From the NCBI GenBank assembly GCA_021824635.1, contig JAKAKD010000091.1:1-53272 (forward strand): a DNA stretch of 53,272 bases. Direction: 5' to 3'. Below the pieces are notes generated by a model. It was not told the origin of the DNA. It did no database searches and saw only the letters and a list, made by a program, of their open reading frames with translations. A program made the position numbers and the translations under genes. Positions 1-9,218 of the stretch are shown here, piece by piece. Source of the DNA: Bacteroidota bacterium (GTDB lineage: Bacteria; Bacteroidota; Ignavibacteria; Ignavibacteriales; Melioribacteraceae). How positions within the stretch are numbered: position 1 is the stretch's first letter; each line of letters begins with the position of its first letter.

Positions 1-496
1 CAATATATGACCCACTTTCTCTGCGGTTGCTGTTTGCTTTCATTGAATAGTCCTTTTTTGTATGATGACTAAAAATTACTATTCTTTTAACAAACGGCAA
101 CCTTTTCTTAAGTTGACGCCTATGTGCTTACCGCAGGCAAGTTCTAAATTACCAATTCGCAATTAGCAATTGCTTTTTCCCTCCACCTGTTCAATATTAA
201 CCAAAAAATCATTTCGCAAAGTAAATCATAAAATGCAACTCTTAATTGATAAGGTTTAGCCGGTTCTTATCTAAAACTTGTACCGAACTATTCAGATCGT
301 GCAAAAAATGGTAATTACATGTATTTGTTACATTTTAGAGGAAAATCAATGCATTAAAGTTTTAGTTATTCCTTTCGATAATAGGCAGTCAAGCTTTATC
401 ATGCATAATTATGATGGTTTGTTGGGCGAATCATAAAAACGACTCATTGGCTTGAAAATTGATATTATTGAAGAAAAAACAATCGAGAGGGAAATT
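1..496. other. Left-edge region without a recognisable gene
   Basis: I see no supported gene here. The stretch is AT-rich and contains low-complexity words such as AATTCGCAATTAGCAATTG near 155-172. It presumably holds the promoter of the small membrane-protein gene that follows, but no clear promoter stands out. Confidence 0.5.
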
Positions 497-649
497 ATGT
501 TTTTATCTGGATTATTAATCTACGTTAGTTTGTTTATTGCTTTTATGGCAATACTGATGAAGTCGGCGCCGGTTGGTTTTGAGAATGAATTTGGTTTTCA
601 TTACGCAAACAAGTTAAACAGTTTGCCGGAAGAGAAGAAAGCTGCTTGA
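497..649 (+). CDS. Small single-pass membrane protein, unknown function
   Basis: A 50-residue protein starting MFLSGLLIYVSLFIAF, with one hydrophobic segment at about residues 2-21 and a short charged tail ending in PEEKKAA. The frame is open upstream to a TTG at 452, but the ATG at 497 is preceded by GAGAGGG at a good Shine-Dalgarno distance, so I prefer 497. The layout suggests an inner-membrane peptide with a cytoplasmic or periplasmic tail of about 25 residues. No family is recognised and no neighbour points to a role. It could be a chance open frame, but the ribosome binding site and the typical membrane segment argue for a real gene. Confidence 0.5.
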   Translation: MFLSGLLIYVSLFIAFMAILMKSAPVGFENEFGFHYANKLNSLPEEKKAA

Positions 650-764
650 AAAAAACCTGCTAGCCTTTATATCTTCCAATTACAATCCGAGTTGTGATTG
701 CAGATTCTTTATGTAAGGATGATGCAACCTTATCTTAATTTTATTCAGCCATCAGATTTTTAAC

Positions 765-850
765 TTTTCCCATCCTTTTTTATAATTTCTCCTTTAAATT
801 TATTTTTTATACTTTTCACTTTCTCCTTTTAACTTTATAATTTATACTTG
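765..850. repeat. Pyrimidine-rich low-complexity tract upstream of fcl
   Basis: The + strand carries repeated words of the type CTTTT-N-ACTTT (AACTTTTCCC, ACTTTTCACTTT, CCTTTTAACTTTATAA) directly before fcl. A close relative lies before gmd at 2228-2258. Such tracts look like a dispersed intergenic low-complexity family rather than a promoter or coding sequence. Confidence 0.45.
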
Positions 851-853
851 CTT

Positions 854-1807
854 ATGGATAAGAATAAAAAAATTTACGTTGCAGGCCACAAAGGAATGGT
901 TGGCTCCGCAATTCTAAGGCAGTTACAAAGCGCCGGACATGAAAATTTTCTTCTGCGAACCGTCGGTGAACTTGATCTGAAAAATCAATCGAAAGTAGAA
1001 TATCTATTTCAAAAAGAAAAACCGGATTATGTTATTTTAGCCGCAGCTAAAGTCGGAGGAATATTAGCAAATAGCAGATACCGCGCTGAATTCCTTTATG
1101 ACAATTTGATGATCGAATCTAATATTATTAATTCGGCATATCAAAACGGGGTTGAAAAATTAATTTTTCTAGGCAGTTCGTGCATATATCCAAAGATGGC
1201 TCCGCAACCGCTAAGAGAGGAATATCTTCTTTCCAATTACCTTGAATACACAAACGAACCCTACGCGATAGCTAAGATTGCCGGGATTAAACTTTGTGAA
1301 AGTTACTATAAACAGTATGGTTCCAATTTTTATTCTGTCATGCCGACAAATCTGTACGGTTACTATGATAATTTTAATCTAGAAACTTCACATGTACTAC
1401 CGGCGCTTATCAGAAAGTTTCATGATGCGAAGTTGAATAATTCAGATTCAGTTGAGATTTGGGGAACAGGCAAACCGTACCGTGAATTTCTATTCGTAGA
1501 TGATCTTGCCAACGCACTATTATTTCTTATAGATAAAATCAACGCCGGCGATCTATACGATAATGATCTCACACATATAAATATCGGTACCGGAGAAGAC
1601 CTCACTATTTCGGCTCTAGCTGAACTGATTCAAAAAACAGTCGGTTATAAGGGTAAAATAAAATATGATCCTTCAAAACCGGACGGCACCCCAAAAAAAC
1701 TTCTTGATGTAACGCGTCTGCATCATTTAGGATGGAAACATTCTACTTCGCTTGAAGAGGGAATTAAGAGGACGTATGAATGGTTTGTGAATAATTATAA
1801 ATTATAA
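854..1807 (+). CDS. fcl: GDP-L-fucose synthase
   Basis: Bifunctional epimerase/reductase that turns GDP-4-keto-6-deoxymannose into GDP-L-fucose with NADPH in the cytoplasm. The 317-residue length is normal. Visible motifs are the Rossmann nucleotide-binding turn GHKGMVG at residues 11-17, the GSSCIYP segment (catalytic Ser109/Cys110 region) and the SDR pair Tyr137/Lys141 in YAIAK. I chose the ATG at 854 over the TTG at 848, because it begins the conserved N-terminus [11 protein letters not shown]. The substrate is made by GDP-mannose 4,6-dehydratase, encoded by gmd just downstream, so the two genes form a GDP-fucose module although a small unrelated gene separates them. The product would feed fucosylation of surface polysaccharide. 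Confidence 0.95.
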   Translation: MDKNKKIYVAGHKGMVGSAILRQLQSAGHENFLLRTVGELDLKNQSKVEYLFQKEKPDYVILAAAKVGGILANSRYRAEFLYDNLMIESNIINSAYQNGVEKLIFLGSSCIYPKMAPQPLREEYLLSNYLEYTNEPYAIAKIAGIKLCESYYKQYGSNFYSVMPTNLYGYYDNFNLETSHVLPALIRKFHDAKLNNSDSVEIWGTGKPYREFLFVDDLANALLFLIDKINAGDLYDNDLTHINIGTGEDLTISALAELIQKTVGYKGKIKYDPSKPDGTPKKLLDVTRLHHLGWKHSTSLEEGIKRTYEWFVNNYKL

Positions 1808-1876
1808 ATTGAAAATTATAAATTGTGTGGTCCAAATAAAAATATCAAAAAATAATTTATCATTTATCATTGACTC

Positions 1877-2224
1877 ATGGATACAGGATTAGGTCAAAGA
1901 TTATTTGATTTTGCCGTGGATGTTATTATTTACTGCAGGACATTAAAGAAATCAACCGAAAGTAATATTATAATTTATCAACTTAATAAGTCGGCAACTT
2001 CTTCCCCCGCAAATTATGAAGAATCGCAGGGCGCATCATCAAAAGCAGATTTTAGAAATAAAGTTTTTATATCACTGAAAGAGATGAGGGAATCGAATTT
2101 TTGGCTAAGAATATTAAATGCGGTTGGTAATAATTCAAAAGAATTAAATATATTACTTAAGGAATCCGAAGAATTAAAAAAAATCCTCGGATCAATTTGT
2201 TCAAAAGTTTCTAAGAATACCTAA
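1877..2224 (+). CDS. Four-helix-bundle protein (23S rRNA intervening-sequence protein family)
   Basis: A 115-residue, all-helical protein. Features of the family are the early FAVDVIIYCRTLKK helix, the conserved SATSSPANYEESQGA turn around residues 39-53 and the later KVFISLKEMRESNFWLRIL helix. Members occur as rRNA-intervening-sequence ORFs or as stand-alone genes scattered through FCB-group genomes; their biochemical role is not established. Here it sits between fcl and gmd on the same strand, 69 bases after fcl and 40 before gmd, with low-complexity AT tracts on both sides. That suggests an insertion into a sugar-nucleotide operon, not a role in the pathway. Confidence 0.85.
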   Translation: MDTGLGQRLFDFAVDVIIYCRTLKKSTESNIIIYQLNKSATSSPANYEESQGASSKADFRNKVFISLKEMRESNFWLRILNAVGNNSKELNILLKESEELKKILGSICSKVSKNT

Positions 2225-2227
2225 ATA

Positions 2228-2260
2228 ATTTTATACTTTTAACTTTTCACTTTTTACTTG
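2228..2260. repeat. Low-complexity ACTTTT tract upstream of gmd
   Basis: ATACTTTTAACTTTTCACTT followed by TTTACTT lies right before the gmd start and takes the place of a recognisable Shine-Dalgarno site. It resembles the tract at 765-850 and, on the other strand, the in-frame segment inside gmd near 3148-3182. Confidence 0.45.
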
Positions 2261-2264
2261 AACT

Positions 2265-3365
2265 ATGAAAAAAGCATTAATCACCGGCATTACGGGACAG
2301 GACGGAAGTTACTTAACAGAGATCCTGCTTGAGAAAGGGTATGAAGTTCACGGCATCATTAGAAGGAGCAGTTCTTTTAACACAGGAAGAATTGATCATC
2401 TCTACAATAATCCTGAGATACTGGATAAAAAATTATTTCTTCACCACGGAGATCTGGTTGACACCAGCAATCTGAATCGTCTTCTTAACTATATCGAACC
2501 GGACGAAATTTATAATCTTGCTGCACAAAGCCACGTAAAGGTTTCGTTCGAGATACCGGATTATACTGCACAGGTAGACGCACTCGGTACATTAAGATTT
2601 TTAGATGCTATTAGGGAAGTCGGTTTAGGAAAGCAGACAAAATTTTATCAGGCTTCAACCTCGGAGTTATATGGTAAAGTACAGGAAATACCGCAGACGG
2701 AAACAACTCCATTTTACCCCCGCTCTCCATACGGAGTAGCAAAGCTTTACGGCTACTGGATAGTAAAGAATTATAGAGAGGCATATAATTTATTTGCATG
2801 TAACGGTATATTATTTAATCATGAATCGCCGCGCCGGGGCGAAACTTTTGTTACACGTAAAATTACTCGCGCTGCTGCTAGAATATTTTTGGGCTATCAG
2901 AAAAATGTGAGTTTGGGAAACTTGGATTCAAAAAGAGATTGGGGTTACGCGCCCGAATATTGCGAAGGGATGTGGAGAATTCTACAGCATGATACTGCTG
3001 AAGATTTCGTCCTTGCAACAGGAGAAACTCATACAATCCGTGAATTTTGCGAATTGACATTCAAAGAACTTGGAATTGAGATCGGATGGAAAGGAAGCGG
3101 AGAAAAAGAATTCGGAATTGTTGAATCGTTTAATGAAAAAGAGATAAGCAGCAAAGTAAAAAGTAAGCAATGTAAAGTGAAAACCGGGGATGTTATTATC
3201 GAAATAGATCCGAAATATTATAGACCGACCGAAGTAGATCTGTTAATCGGTGATCCCACCAAAGCAAAAAAAGAATTAGGATGGGAGTCCAAAGTTAAGT
3301 TTGAAGAATTGATAAAGATAATGATTAAAGCGGATTTGGAGAAAGTTGCTTCAAGAGGGTATTAG
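2265..3365 (+). CDS. gmd: GDP-mannose 4,6-dehydratase
   Basis: Converts GDP-D-mannose to GDP-4-keto-6-deoxy-D-mannose, the first step toward GDP-L-fucose and other deoxyhexoses. The protein has 366 residues. It shows the Rossmann motif GITGQDGSY at 8-16, the catalytic STSE segment (Thr132, Glu134), Tyr156 and Lys160 in YGVAK, and the family signature [16 protein letters not shown]. Near residues 293-307 the usual short loop before [14 protein letters not shown] is longer and reads [15 protein letters not shown]. Its DNA is a run of AAAGTAAAAAGTAAGCAATG type, like the intergenic tracts. The frame is intact and all catalytic residues are present, so I expect an active enzyme. No clear ribosome binding site is visible. 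Confidence 0.95.
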   Translation: MKKALITGITGQDGSYLTEILLEKGYEVHGIIRRSSSFNTGRIDHLYNNPEILDKKLFLHHGDLVDTSNLNRLLNYIEPDEIYNLAAQSHVKVSFEIPDYTAQVDALGTLRFLDAIREVGLGKQTKFYQASTSELYGKVQEIPQTETTPFYPRSPYGVAKLYGYWIVKNYREAYNLFACNGILFNHESPRRGETFVTRKITRAAARIFLGYQKNVSLGNLDSKRDWGYAPEYCEGMWRILQHDTAEDFVLATGETHTIREFCELTFKELGIEIGWKGSGEKEFGIVESFNEKEISSKVKSKQCKVKTGDVIIEIDPKYYRPTEVDLLIGDPTKAKKELGWESKVKFEELIKIMIKADLEKVASRGY

Positions 3366-3409
3366 AATAATTAAGTTTTTGCTAAAACTATTTATTTCTA
3401 AATAAAATT

Positions 3410-3434
3410 ATAGGCGATTCAAAGAATCGCCTAT
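3410..3434. terminator. Bidirectional hairpin between gmd and the TlpA-like gene
   Basis: Perfect 11-bp stem ATAGGCGATTC / GAATCGCCTAT with an AAA loop, placed between two convergent genes. The flanks are A/T-rich on both sides (AAAATT before, TAATTAA after), which fits termination in both directions. Confidence 0.75.
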
Positions 3435-3453
3435 TAATTAAGATATCTTCTGT

Positions 3454-4053
3454 TTACTGAGCAAGCAATTTATTGATATAGTCTTCGTAGATAGAAATTG
3501 AGGTAAGTCCTTGAAAACTTGCAACGATAGTTCCATTTTTATCAATCACAAAGGATGATGGGATGGAATTAATTCCGCCGTATCTTTCTGTAACATCAGT
3601 ATCGCCGTAAACTATCGGGTAATTAATCCAATTTTGCCGGACGAAAGGAACAACGTCTTGCCTTGTATCTGTATCAACTGAAACTCCGATCACTTCAAAT
3701 CCCCTTGAGCCATACTTTCTTTTTAATTCAATCAAGTCGGGAATACCTTTTCTGCATGGGGGACACCAAGTTGCCCAAAAATCCACAATCAAAACTTTCC
3801 CTTTATAATCAGAAAGTTTGAGTTGTTTTCCATCAATTGACATGAGATTAAAATTAGGGGCGGGCAACGGTTTATTGCCGATTGATCCGGCATAATTTTG
3901 AGGAAGTGAACCGTTTCCCAATAATGAATTGCCGTTACTCAATAAAAAAAATAGAACTATAATTCCTGCAATTGATCCTGTGTAAATAAATTTTTTATTT
4001 TTCTGAAAAAATGTTGGTGAATATTTCTTCTTCCCTAATGGTTTCTTACTCAT
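3454..4053 (-). CDS. TlpA-like membrane-anchored thiol-disulfide oxidoreductase
   Basis: A 199-residue protein with a lysine-rich N-terminus, one hydrophobic anchor (about residues 23-41) and a periplasmic thioredoxin fold with the WCPPC active site (cysteines 97 and 100 in this numbering). The family reduces or isomerises periplasmic disulfides, for example during cytochrome c maturation. The SVDTDTRQDVVPFV and SIPSSFVIDKNG segments, with the cis-proline before the SSF turn, are typical of TlpA/ResA proteins. I chose the ATG at 4053 because GAGGAGAAA directly precedes it; the frame continues upstream to 4080. It lies 70 bases downstream of a thioredoxin gene on the same strand and may be cotranscribed with it. 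The exact substrate cannot be told from the sequence. Confidence 0.9.
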   Translation of the reverse strand: MSKKPLGKKKYSPTFFQKNKKFIYTGSIAGIIVLFFLLSNGNSLLGNGSLPQNYAGSIGNKPLPAPNFNLMSIDGKQLKLSDYKGKVLIVDFWATWCPPCRKGIPDLIELKRKYGSRGFEVIGVSVDTDTRQDVVPFVRQNWINYPIVYGDTDVTERYGGINSIPSSFVIDKNGTIVASFQGLTSISIYEDYINKLLAQ

Positions 4054-4123
4054 TTTCTCCTCACGCTGATTCTTTTTCAAAATGCATGATTTAGATACAA
4101 TTCATTTCTTTTTCAGCTAATAA

Positions 4124-4495
4124 TTATAAAATTATCGGGTTAGGCACATTTAATTCTTGCTCGATAATTTTTTTAAGCTCTGCCTTTGGCAATGCGCCCA
4201 TAGCCATTTTGGGTTGACCTTCTGCTGGTATAAAAAGAAGAGAGGGAATACTTCTGATTCCAAAAGCAGCAGACAATTCTTGTTCTGCTTCCGTATCTAC
4301 CTTATAGAAATTTACTTTTCCTTCATATTCCTTAGAAAGTTCCTCTATTACCGGTCCAACCATACGGCAAGGTCCGCACCATTCTGCCCAGAAATCAATA
4401 ACTGCTGGTAATTTTCCCGCGTACTTCCATTCTGTATTCTTTTCGAAATCAAATATTTTCTCTAAGAATGTCTCTTTGGTTAAATGTTCTGTCAT
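4124..4495 (-). CDS. trxA: Thioredoxin
   Basis: Cytoplasmic disulfide reductase of 123 residues. The classical active site WAEWCGPCRM contains Cys40 and Cys43, and the cis-proline segment is SIPSLLFI. An N-terminal extension of about 25 residues (MTEHLTKETFLEKIFDFEKN) precedes the core, a little longer than in typical TrxA. The start follows an AGGAA ribosome binding site. The TlpA-like gene lies downstream on the same strand, so the pair may supply reducing power across the membrane; that functional link is inference. The roughly 290 bases upstream of it (4496-4784) hold no gene I can support. Confidence 0.9.
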   Translation of the reverse strand: MTEHLTKETFLEKIFDFEKNTEWKYAGKLPAVIDFWAEWCGPCRMVGPVIEELSKEYEGKVNFYKVDTEAEQELSAAFGIRSIPSLLFIPAEGQPKMAMGALPKAELKKIIEQELNVPNPIIL

Positions 4496-4784
4496 GATAA
4501 GTTCCTAATGTTTTCTTGTATATAGTTACTGTTTTATATGCATAGGATGCACTAATAAGTAAAAGGATTCTATATAATATTTCGATTAAAAGCTTCCTTG
4601 GAACGCATTAGTATGGCTGAGAAGAGAGTAACACAATTGGGGGCAAGAATGCGTTTAAGTGCCATGTTTTAATTTGGGGAAAATGAATGATGTGCGCAGA
4701 TTATAGTCTAAGATCTGTTTTCAAGCGGCTAAAGTTCTAAATAGATAAATGTATTAAATCACTTGGCGTAAAAGAGGATGTTAA

Positions 4785-5213
4785 TTATTTGATTTTATAA
4801 CTGCAAGTTGCCGATGCCGTAACTGTTGTAAGCGAATCTGTTTGAAAATCATTTGCCACGGTCTTAAGTGAATCGTTAACATAAATTTTTAAATTTATTG
4901 ATGCCGATGCATTTAAACTTGCCGGACTATAATTTCCTGTGCAACTTGCCGCCAATGTTGCTGTCAACCCAACACTTAGTGGAAGTGAAATGTTGAGATT
5001 CATTCCCTCTACCTGTGATATTACTCCATCGCCGCTTGTATATGTTATCACGGGATTTGCATACGTAGATGAACTTATCATGTTTGCTACATACCGGACA
5101 GTTTTATTATTTCCATTTGAAGCCGGTGTATTAATACCATCAACAAGTTTACAAGAAAAGCATGTCAGCGCTAGAGTAACGGTGAGTAAAATATTGATTA
5201 TTCTTTTTCTCAT
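4785..5213 (-). CDS. Hypothetical lipoprotein
   Basis: A 142-residue secreted protein with a classic lipoprotein signal: MRKRIINILLTVTLALTCFSC, where the Cys at about position 21 would be lipidated. The mature part is rich in Ser, Thr, Asn and Ala, with alternating hydrophobic stretches (VRYVANMISSSTYANPVITY, SINLKIYVND) that suggest a small beta-sandwich. No family is recognised. It is monocistronic, on the minus strand, with AAGGG before the ATG. It probably sits in the outer or inner membrane facing the periplasm or surface. Confidence 0.7.
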   Translation of the reverse strand: MRKRIINILLTVTLALTCFSCKLVDGINTPASNGNNKTVRYVANMISSSTYANPVITYTSGDGVISQVEGMNLNISLPLSVGLTATLAASCTGNYSPASLNASASINLKIYVNDSLKTVANDFQTDSLTTVTASATCSYKIK

Positions 5214-5584
5214 TGATCCCTTCAGCCAAAAATTAAACTCTGATTAACGAATGAGTTATCTTTCAGATATAAAATAGGGAGAATAAATAACTAGCTCAAA
5301 CGTATTTGAGATTAATATTAATGACAAATTTTTACAGTAAATATGACTGCTACAACAGAACGAAGTGCGGTTTTTCTTTAGATTAAATTGTAAAAATAAA
5401 ATGAAATATGAAAGTTTAGGACTATAAAAGCAGAGAATTTGACGGCGGAATGATTGTTGTATAAAGGAAATTCTTTTACAAATATTTTCTATTCAAAGGA
5501 GGTAAAAAGTAATCGCTAGAAATTAATTTTTCAGATTATACGAAAGACAAGGCACTAAAAATTGAAAACTATCATGAGGTAAAA
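5214..5584. other. Divergent intergenic region
   Basis: About 370 AT-rich bases between two divergently transcribed envelope genes. I see no gene or RNA here. It must hold the promoters of both flanking genes, but I could not identify a convincing consensus. AGGAGGTAAAAAG near 5496-5508 resembles a ribosome binding site but no open frame follows it. Confidence 0.5.
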
Positions 5585-6079
5585 ATGAAACGTACAAAAT
5601 TATTTTTCATCCTTTCAATTTGTTTATTATTGATGCTTTCGGCTAAAGAAATTGCGGCACAAGATAAACCGATACAACTTGCTTTATTTAACCCGGTTCA
5701 GATTTTTAACGAAAATACTTCAATAACGGGTTTAAGAATCAGTCTGCTTTACGGGAAGAATGCAAGGGTTTCCGGTCTGGATTGGGGATTGGTGAATCAC
5801 ATAACTTCAGGTGTTTCAAAAGGAGTTCAGTTTGGTTTGGTTGGAATTGTAGAGGCAGATTACATGGGCTGGCAGGATAACGGTGTGAACATAACAGAAG
5901 GAAAATTTGAAGGTCTTCAGTGGGGAGTTGTTAATTATGCCGGGACTGTCAGCGGTGTTCAAATTGGATTAGTAAATTACGCTGCAAATATGACTAAGGG
6001 TTTACAAATAGGTTTGATAAACATTATTAAGCAAGGCGGTCAGTTTCCGGTTTTCCCAATTGTAAACTGGGCATTTTAA
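5585..6079 (+). CDS. LA_2272-type surface repeat protein, short form
   Basis: A 164-residue exported protein with a signal peptide (MKRTKLFFILSICLLLMLSA, cleaved near AAQ at about 26). The mature part is built of short repeats of the GLQWGVVNYAG / GVQIGLVNYAA / GLQIGLINII type, each about 12-20 residues. This pattern is shared with the LA_2272 family of surface repeat proteins, first named from Leptospira. The repeats suggest a beta-solenoid or barrel at the cell surface. Function is unknown. The start ATG has GAGG eight bases upstream. The protein is shorter than many relatives, but it ends cleanly and is followed by a strong terminator. Confidence 0.75.
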   Translation: MKRTKLFFILSICLLLMLSAKEIAAQDKPIQLALFNPVQIFNENTSITGLRISLLYGKNARVSGLDWGLVNHITSGVSKGVQFGLVGIVEADYMGWQDNGVNITEGKFEGLQWGVVNYAGTVSGVQIGLVNYAANMTKGLQIGLINIIKQGGQFPVFPIVNWAF

Positions 6080-6100
6080 AATTTATCAAAAGGAATAAAA

Positions 6101-6128
6101 TATGTGCGGTTCATTTGAACCGCACATA
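6101..6128. terminator. Strong bidirectional terminator hairpin
   Basis: Perfect 12-bp stem TATGTGCGGTTC / GAACCGCACATA with an ATTT loop, between convergent genes. AT-rich flanks lie on both sides, so it can end transcription from both directions. Confidence 0.75.
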
Positions 6129-6142
6129 AATTAGATGCAGAA

Positions 6143-8992
6143 CTATTTTTTCTTTTCTGCAGATTGATTTGAGAGAGTTTGAAGAGCCTGCTGCAATTTT
6201 TCAAGTTCCTTTGCCGCTTCAGAAAACTTTTTATCGGCATTCAGCTTTAAATAATTGTTAAAAGCCTCGTTTGCCGCTTTGATTTGTCCCGGAAGTTGAG
6301 ATACCGTTATTGGTGTTGTCTTTTCAGATTGAGATAGACTTTTTAGAACCGGTGACTTAGAAAATAATCCGTTCAGAGCTTCATCAAAAGTTTTAGCATA
6401 GCTCATATTATCTCCGTGCATAACAACAACAATTCTAAGTTCCGGATACGCCGCAGTTTCAGCTTGAAGATAAATCGGTTCAACATAAAAAAGCGTATTG
6501 TTAACCGGTATAGCAAGTACATTTCCTCTAATTACTTTAGAACCATGCTGATCCCACAAAGTCAGTTGTCCCGAAAGAAAACTATCCTGATCAATTTTAG
6601 ATTCTACCTGTTGAGGACCGAGAACCATTTTATCTTTAGAGAATTGATAAGCCACAAACTTGCCGTAATTTTCTGCATCGCACATACCGGCAATCCATCC
6701 GATTAATACTTGCCGGTTCTTCGGAGTAAACGGGCACATCAAAACAAACTGCTGTTTTGTTGTACCGGGCTGCTGCCACATAATGTAATATGGTTCAACC
6801 GGCTGTACCTGACTATAATATTTATCCGTAGCTCTAATCCAAAGATCTTCCTGATTATAAAAAACTGTCGGATCGGTCATATGATATTTTTCATAGACGA
6901 GACCCTGTGTGAGAAGCATATCAATTGGATATCTGAGATGAGCCAAAAGATCTTTCGGCATTTCATTTTTGGATTTAAACAAACCTGGAAAAATATTGCT
7001 CCAAACTTTTATAATCGGGTCGTCCTTATCCATGATGTAAAAATTAACCGTACCGTCGTAGGCATTTATAACTGCTTTGACAGAATTACGTATGTAATTA
7101 ATTCCGTCCAAGTTTTCACTCATTTGATTTGTAAGAATCTGTGTAGTGTTTCCTTCTTTATACTGAATATTTTCTGTTGTAGAAAAAGGCTGGCTGTACG
7201 GAAAATATTCGGATGTAGTATAAGCATCAATCATCCAGTACAATTTCCCCTCCGAAAGTACAATATAAGGGTCTTTATCAAATTGAAGAAAGGGCGCAAG
7301 TAATTTAACTCGCTCAGTAATTTGCCTATGAAACATGAAACGGCTTTTATCGGTAGGATAATCGGAAAACAAAAAGTTTGTTCCGTCAAATTTCCAGCCG
7401 TATAAGAATTTTCTCCAGAAGTTTGAAAGTTCTACACCTCCGGTTCCGGAGTAATGAGTATAAACATTTTCTTCACCGCTGGGATAATCAAATTCTTTTA
7501 CTTTTGAATTAACAATTACGGGTGTTCTGGTTGTTTCGCCAAAATAAATTTGCGGCTGTGTCACCTCTAGAGATTTGGATTCTGTTACGGGCGGAATATC
7601 TTTAATTAATAAATGAGGTAGTCCTTCTGGATTAAATTCACTAACTGCCGCCATGGTTAAACCAAAACCATGTGTGTACTGAAAACGTTTATTTACAAAA
7701 GTCTGGCTTTGCTGGGGTAAATTATCAAGATTAATCTCACGTGCAGATACCATAACCTGTCTGTCTTTTCCATCAATATTGTAGCGGTCTACATCAACAT
7801 CCGAAAATTCATAATATAAACGCATAGTCTGAAATTGTCTGTACACTGCATCTAATGCTTTCCAATCCCATAAACGGATATTTGAAAACAAATTGGGATT
7901 TTCATTAATTGTTCCTTGAGTAAGAGATCCATTCATTGGATACTCTTTCTCTTCGATGTTATTTAATGCAAAACCATAACGGGTGAATTTTATATTATTT
8001 TGAATGTATGGGCGTTCATAAGTTATTTCGTTAGGTTTTACAACAAGCCAGTTAAATGCTCTGGGCAATGCATCGAAAGCGAGGAGCCAAATAATAGCAA
8101 TCGAAATTCCTGTTACTGCAATAACCGCAATATGAGACTTATCATGAGCTATGCGGAACTTCTTAAAAAAATAATTTTGTAATCTCATTCTTAAGCTTGG
8201 TATAATCAGAGCAATGCTAAATAAAGCCATTATAATAATAACTGCATAAGTTGCTGGAAGAAGAATGTTCTCATCTGTCCAGCTCATACCTGAAGCAACC
8301 CCTGTCGTAGAATACATCAAATGATATCTGCTTAAAAATCGTTCGGCAGCAATGATTAGAATAAAAACAGAAGAATTTAAATATAAGGGGAAGTAAAATT
8401 TTTTCGATGTTATTTCGCCTTCCCTAGGAATGTAGAACAATAAATTATTCTCTGTAAACCGTACGAAAGAAGAGATGAATATTGCGATTAGCGAAATAAA
8501 GGAAAGAAGAAAAAGCAGATCGAATAAAGAATCATAAAACGGTAAAGAGAAAAGATAAAATCCTACATCTTTGCCAAGGATTGGATCTTTCAATCCGGTA
8601 GAAACACCATACCAAAATTTTAGGATAATCTCCCAATGAGAAAAACCCCAGTAAGCTCCAATTACAATTCCTATTAATTTTATAATTGTGCTTATTATTT
8701 TATGATTTTTAGAAATTCCTAGAGTAAGAAGAAATACTGTAACAAAGCCGATTGCAGCACCAACTACTGCCAGCAATCCGTTAGAATTAACAACTTTCCA
8801 GAATGGACTACCATAACCAAGATTTTCGTACCAGAGCGCTTCTCCCCAAAAATCCATAAACCAAAAAAATACTAAAGTTGATATGGCGAGCACAATTCCG
8901 GTGTATTTCTTTATTCGTTGTCCTTTCCCGGAACCGGTGATAAAAAGAAATACAGAAAGTCCCAACAAAATTAGTAACAGTGCAATATACAT
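6143..8992 (-). CDS. UPF0182 family large membrane protein
   Basis: A 949-residue protein of the UPF0182 (COG1615) family, whose function is unknown. The N-terminal 320 residues contain about seven hydrophobic segments (for example IALLLILLGLSVFLFI at 3-18). A long, probably extracytoplasmic domain follows. Family marks are the VDVDRYNIDGKDRQVMVSA segment, the FVNKRFQYTHGFGLTMA motif and DPYIVLSEGKLYWMIDAYTT. The last 60 residues form a helical, Lys/Glu/Gln-rich tail (AAKELEKLQQALQTL), often described in relatives as a coiled coil. AGGAGG precedes the ATG. The gene stands alone. Several sizeable open frames on the opposite strand within it are shadows. Confidence 0.9.
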   Translation of the reverse strand: MYIALLLILLGLSVFLFITGSGKGQRIKKYTGIVLAISTLVFFWFMDFWGEALWYENLGYGSPFWKVVNSNGLLAVVGAAIGFVTVFLLTLGISKNHKIISTIIKLIGIVIGAYWGFSHWEIILKFWYGVSTGLKDPILGKDVGFYLFSLPFYDSLFDLLFLLSFISLIAIFISSFVRFTENNLLFYIPREGEITSKKFYFPLYLNSSVFILIIAAERFLSRYHLMYSTTGVASGMSWTDENILLPATYAVIIIMALFSIALIIPSLRMRLQNYFFKKFRIAHDKSHIAVIAVTGISIAIIWLLAFDALPRAFNWLVVKPNEITYERPYIQNNIKFTRYGFALNNIEEKEYPMNGSLTQGTINENPNLFSNIRLWDWKALDAVYRQFQTMRLYYEFSDVDVDRYNIDGKDRQVMVSAREINLDNLPQQSQTFVNKRFQYTHGFGLTMAAVSEFNPEGLPHLLIKDIPPVTESKSLEVTQPQIYFGETTRTPVIVNSKVKEFDYPSGEENVYTHYSGTGGVELSNFWRKFLYGWKFDGTNFLFSDYPTDKSRFMFHRQITERVKLLAPFLQFDKDPYIVLSEGKLYWMIDAYTTSEYFPYSQPFSTTENIQYKEGNTTQILTNQMSENLDGINYIRNSVKAVINAYDGTVNFYIMDKDDPIIKVWSNIFPGLFKSKNEMPKDLLAHLRYPIDMLLTQGLVYEKYHMTDPTVFYNQEDLWIRATDKYYSQVQPVEPYYIMWQQPGTTKQQFVLMCPFTPKNRQVLIGWIAGMCDAENYGKFVAYQFSKDKMVLGPQQVESKIDQDSFLSGQLTLWDQHGSKVIRGNVLAIPVNNTLFYVEPIYLQAETAAYPELRIVVVMHGDNMSYAKTFDEALNGLFSKSPVLKSLSQSEKTTPITVSQLPGQIKAANEAFNNYLKLNADKKFSEAAKELEKLQQALQTLSNQSAEKKK

Positions 8993-9218
8993 TTGTAAAT
9001 CTCCTCCTTTGTAAACGATATCTAAATTAACTTATATAAAATAATACAATAATTCATTAAGCGTTGAGTAGATGGGTGAATAAAAACTGTAACCATGATA
9101 AATATGGATTACCTAATTGTATTTCTTTTAGTTCTTCTAAAAATATATTTGTCATTCAAATATTATTTGATAATATTTAATTAACCTAATTATTTAATCC
9201 ATTCACAAGGAGTTCATC

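Noticed and set aside
6710..7303. 197-codon open frame opposite the UPF0182 gene
   Set aside because: The UPF0182 reading frame is a clear family match; the opposite frame has no family pattern and is a shadow.
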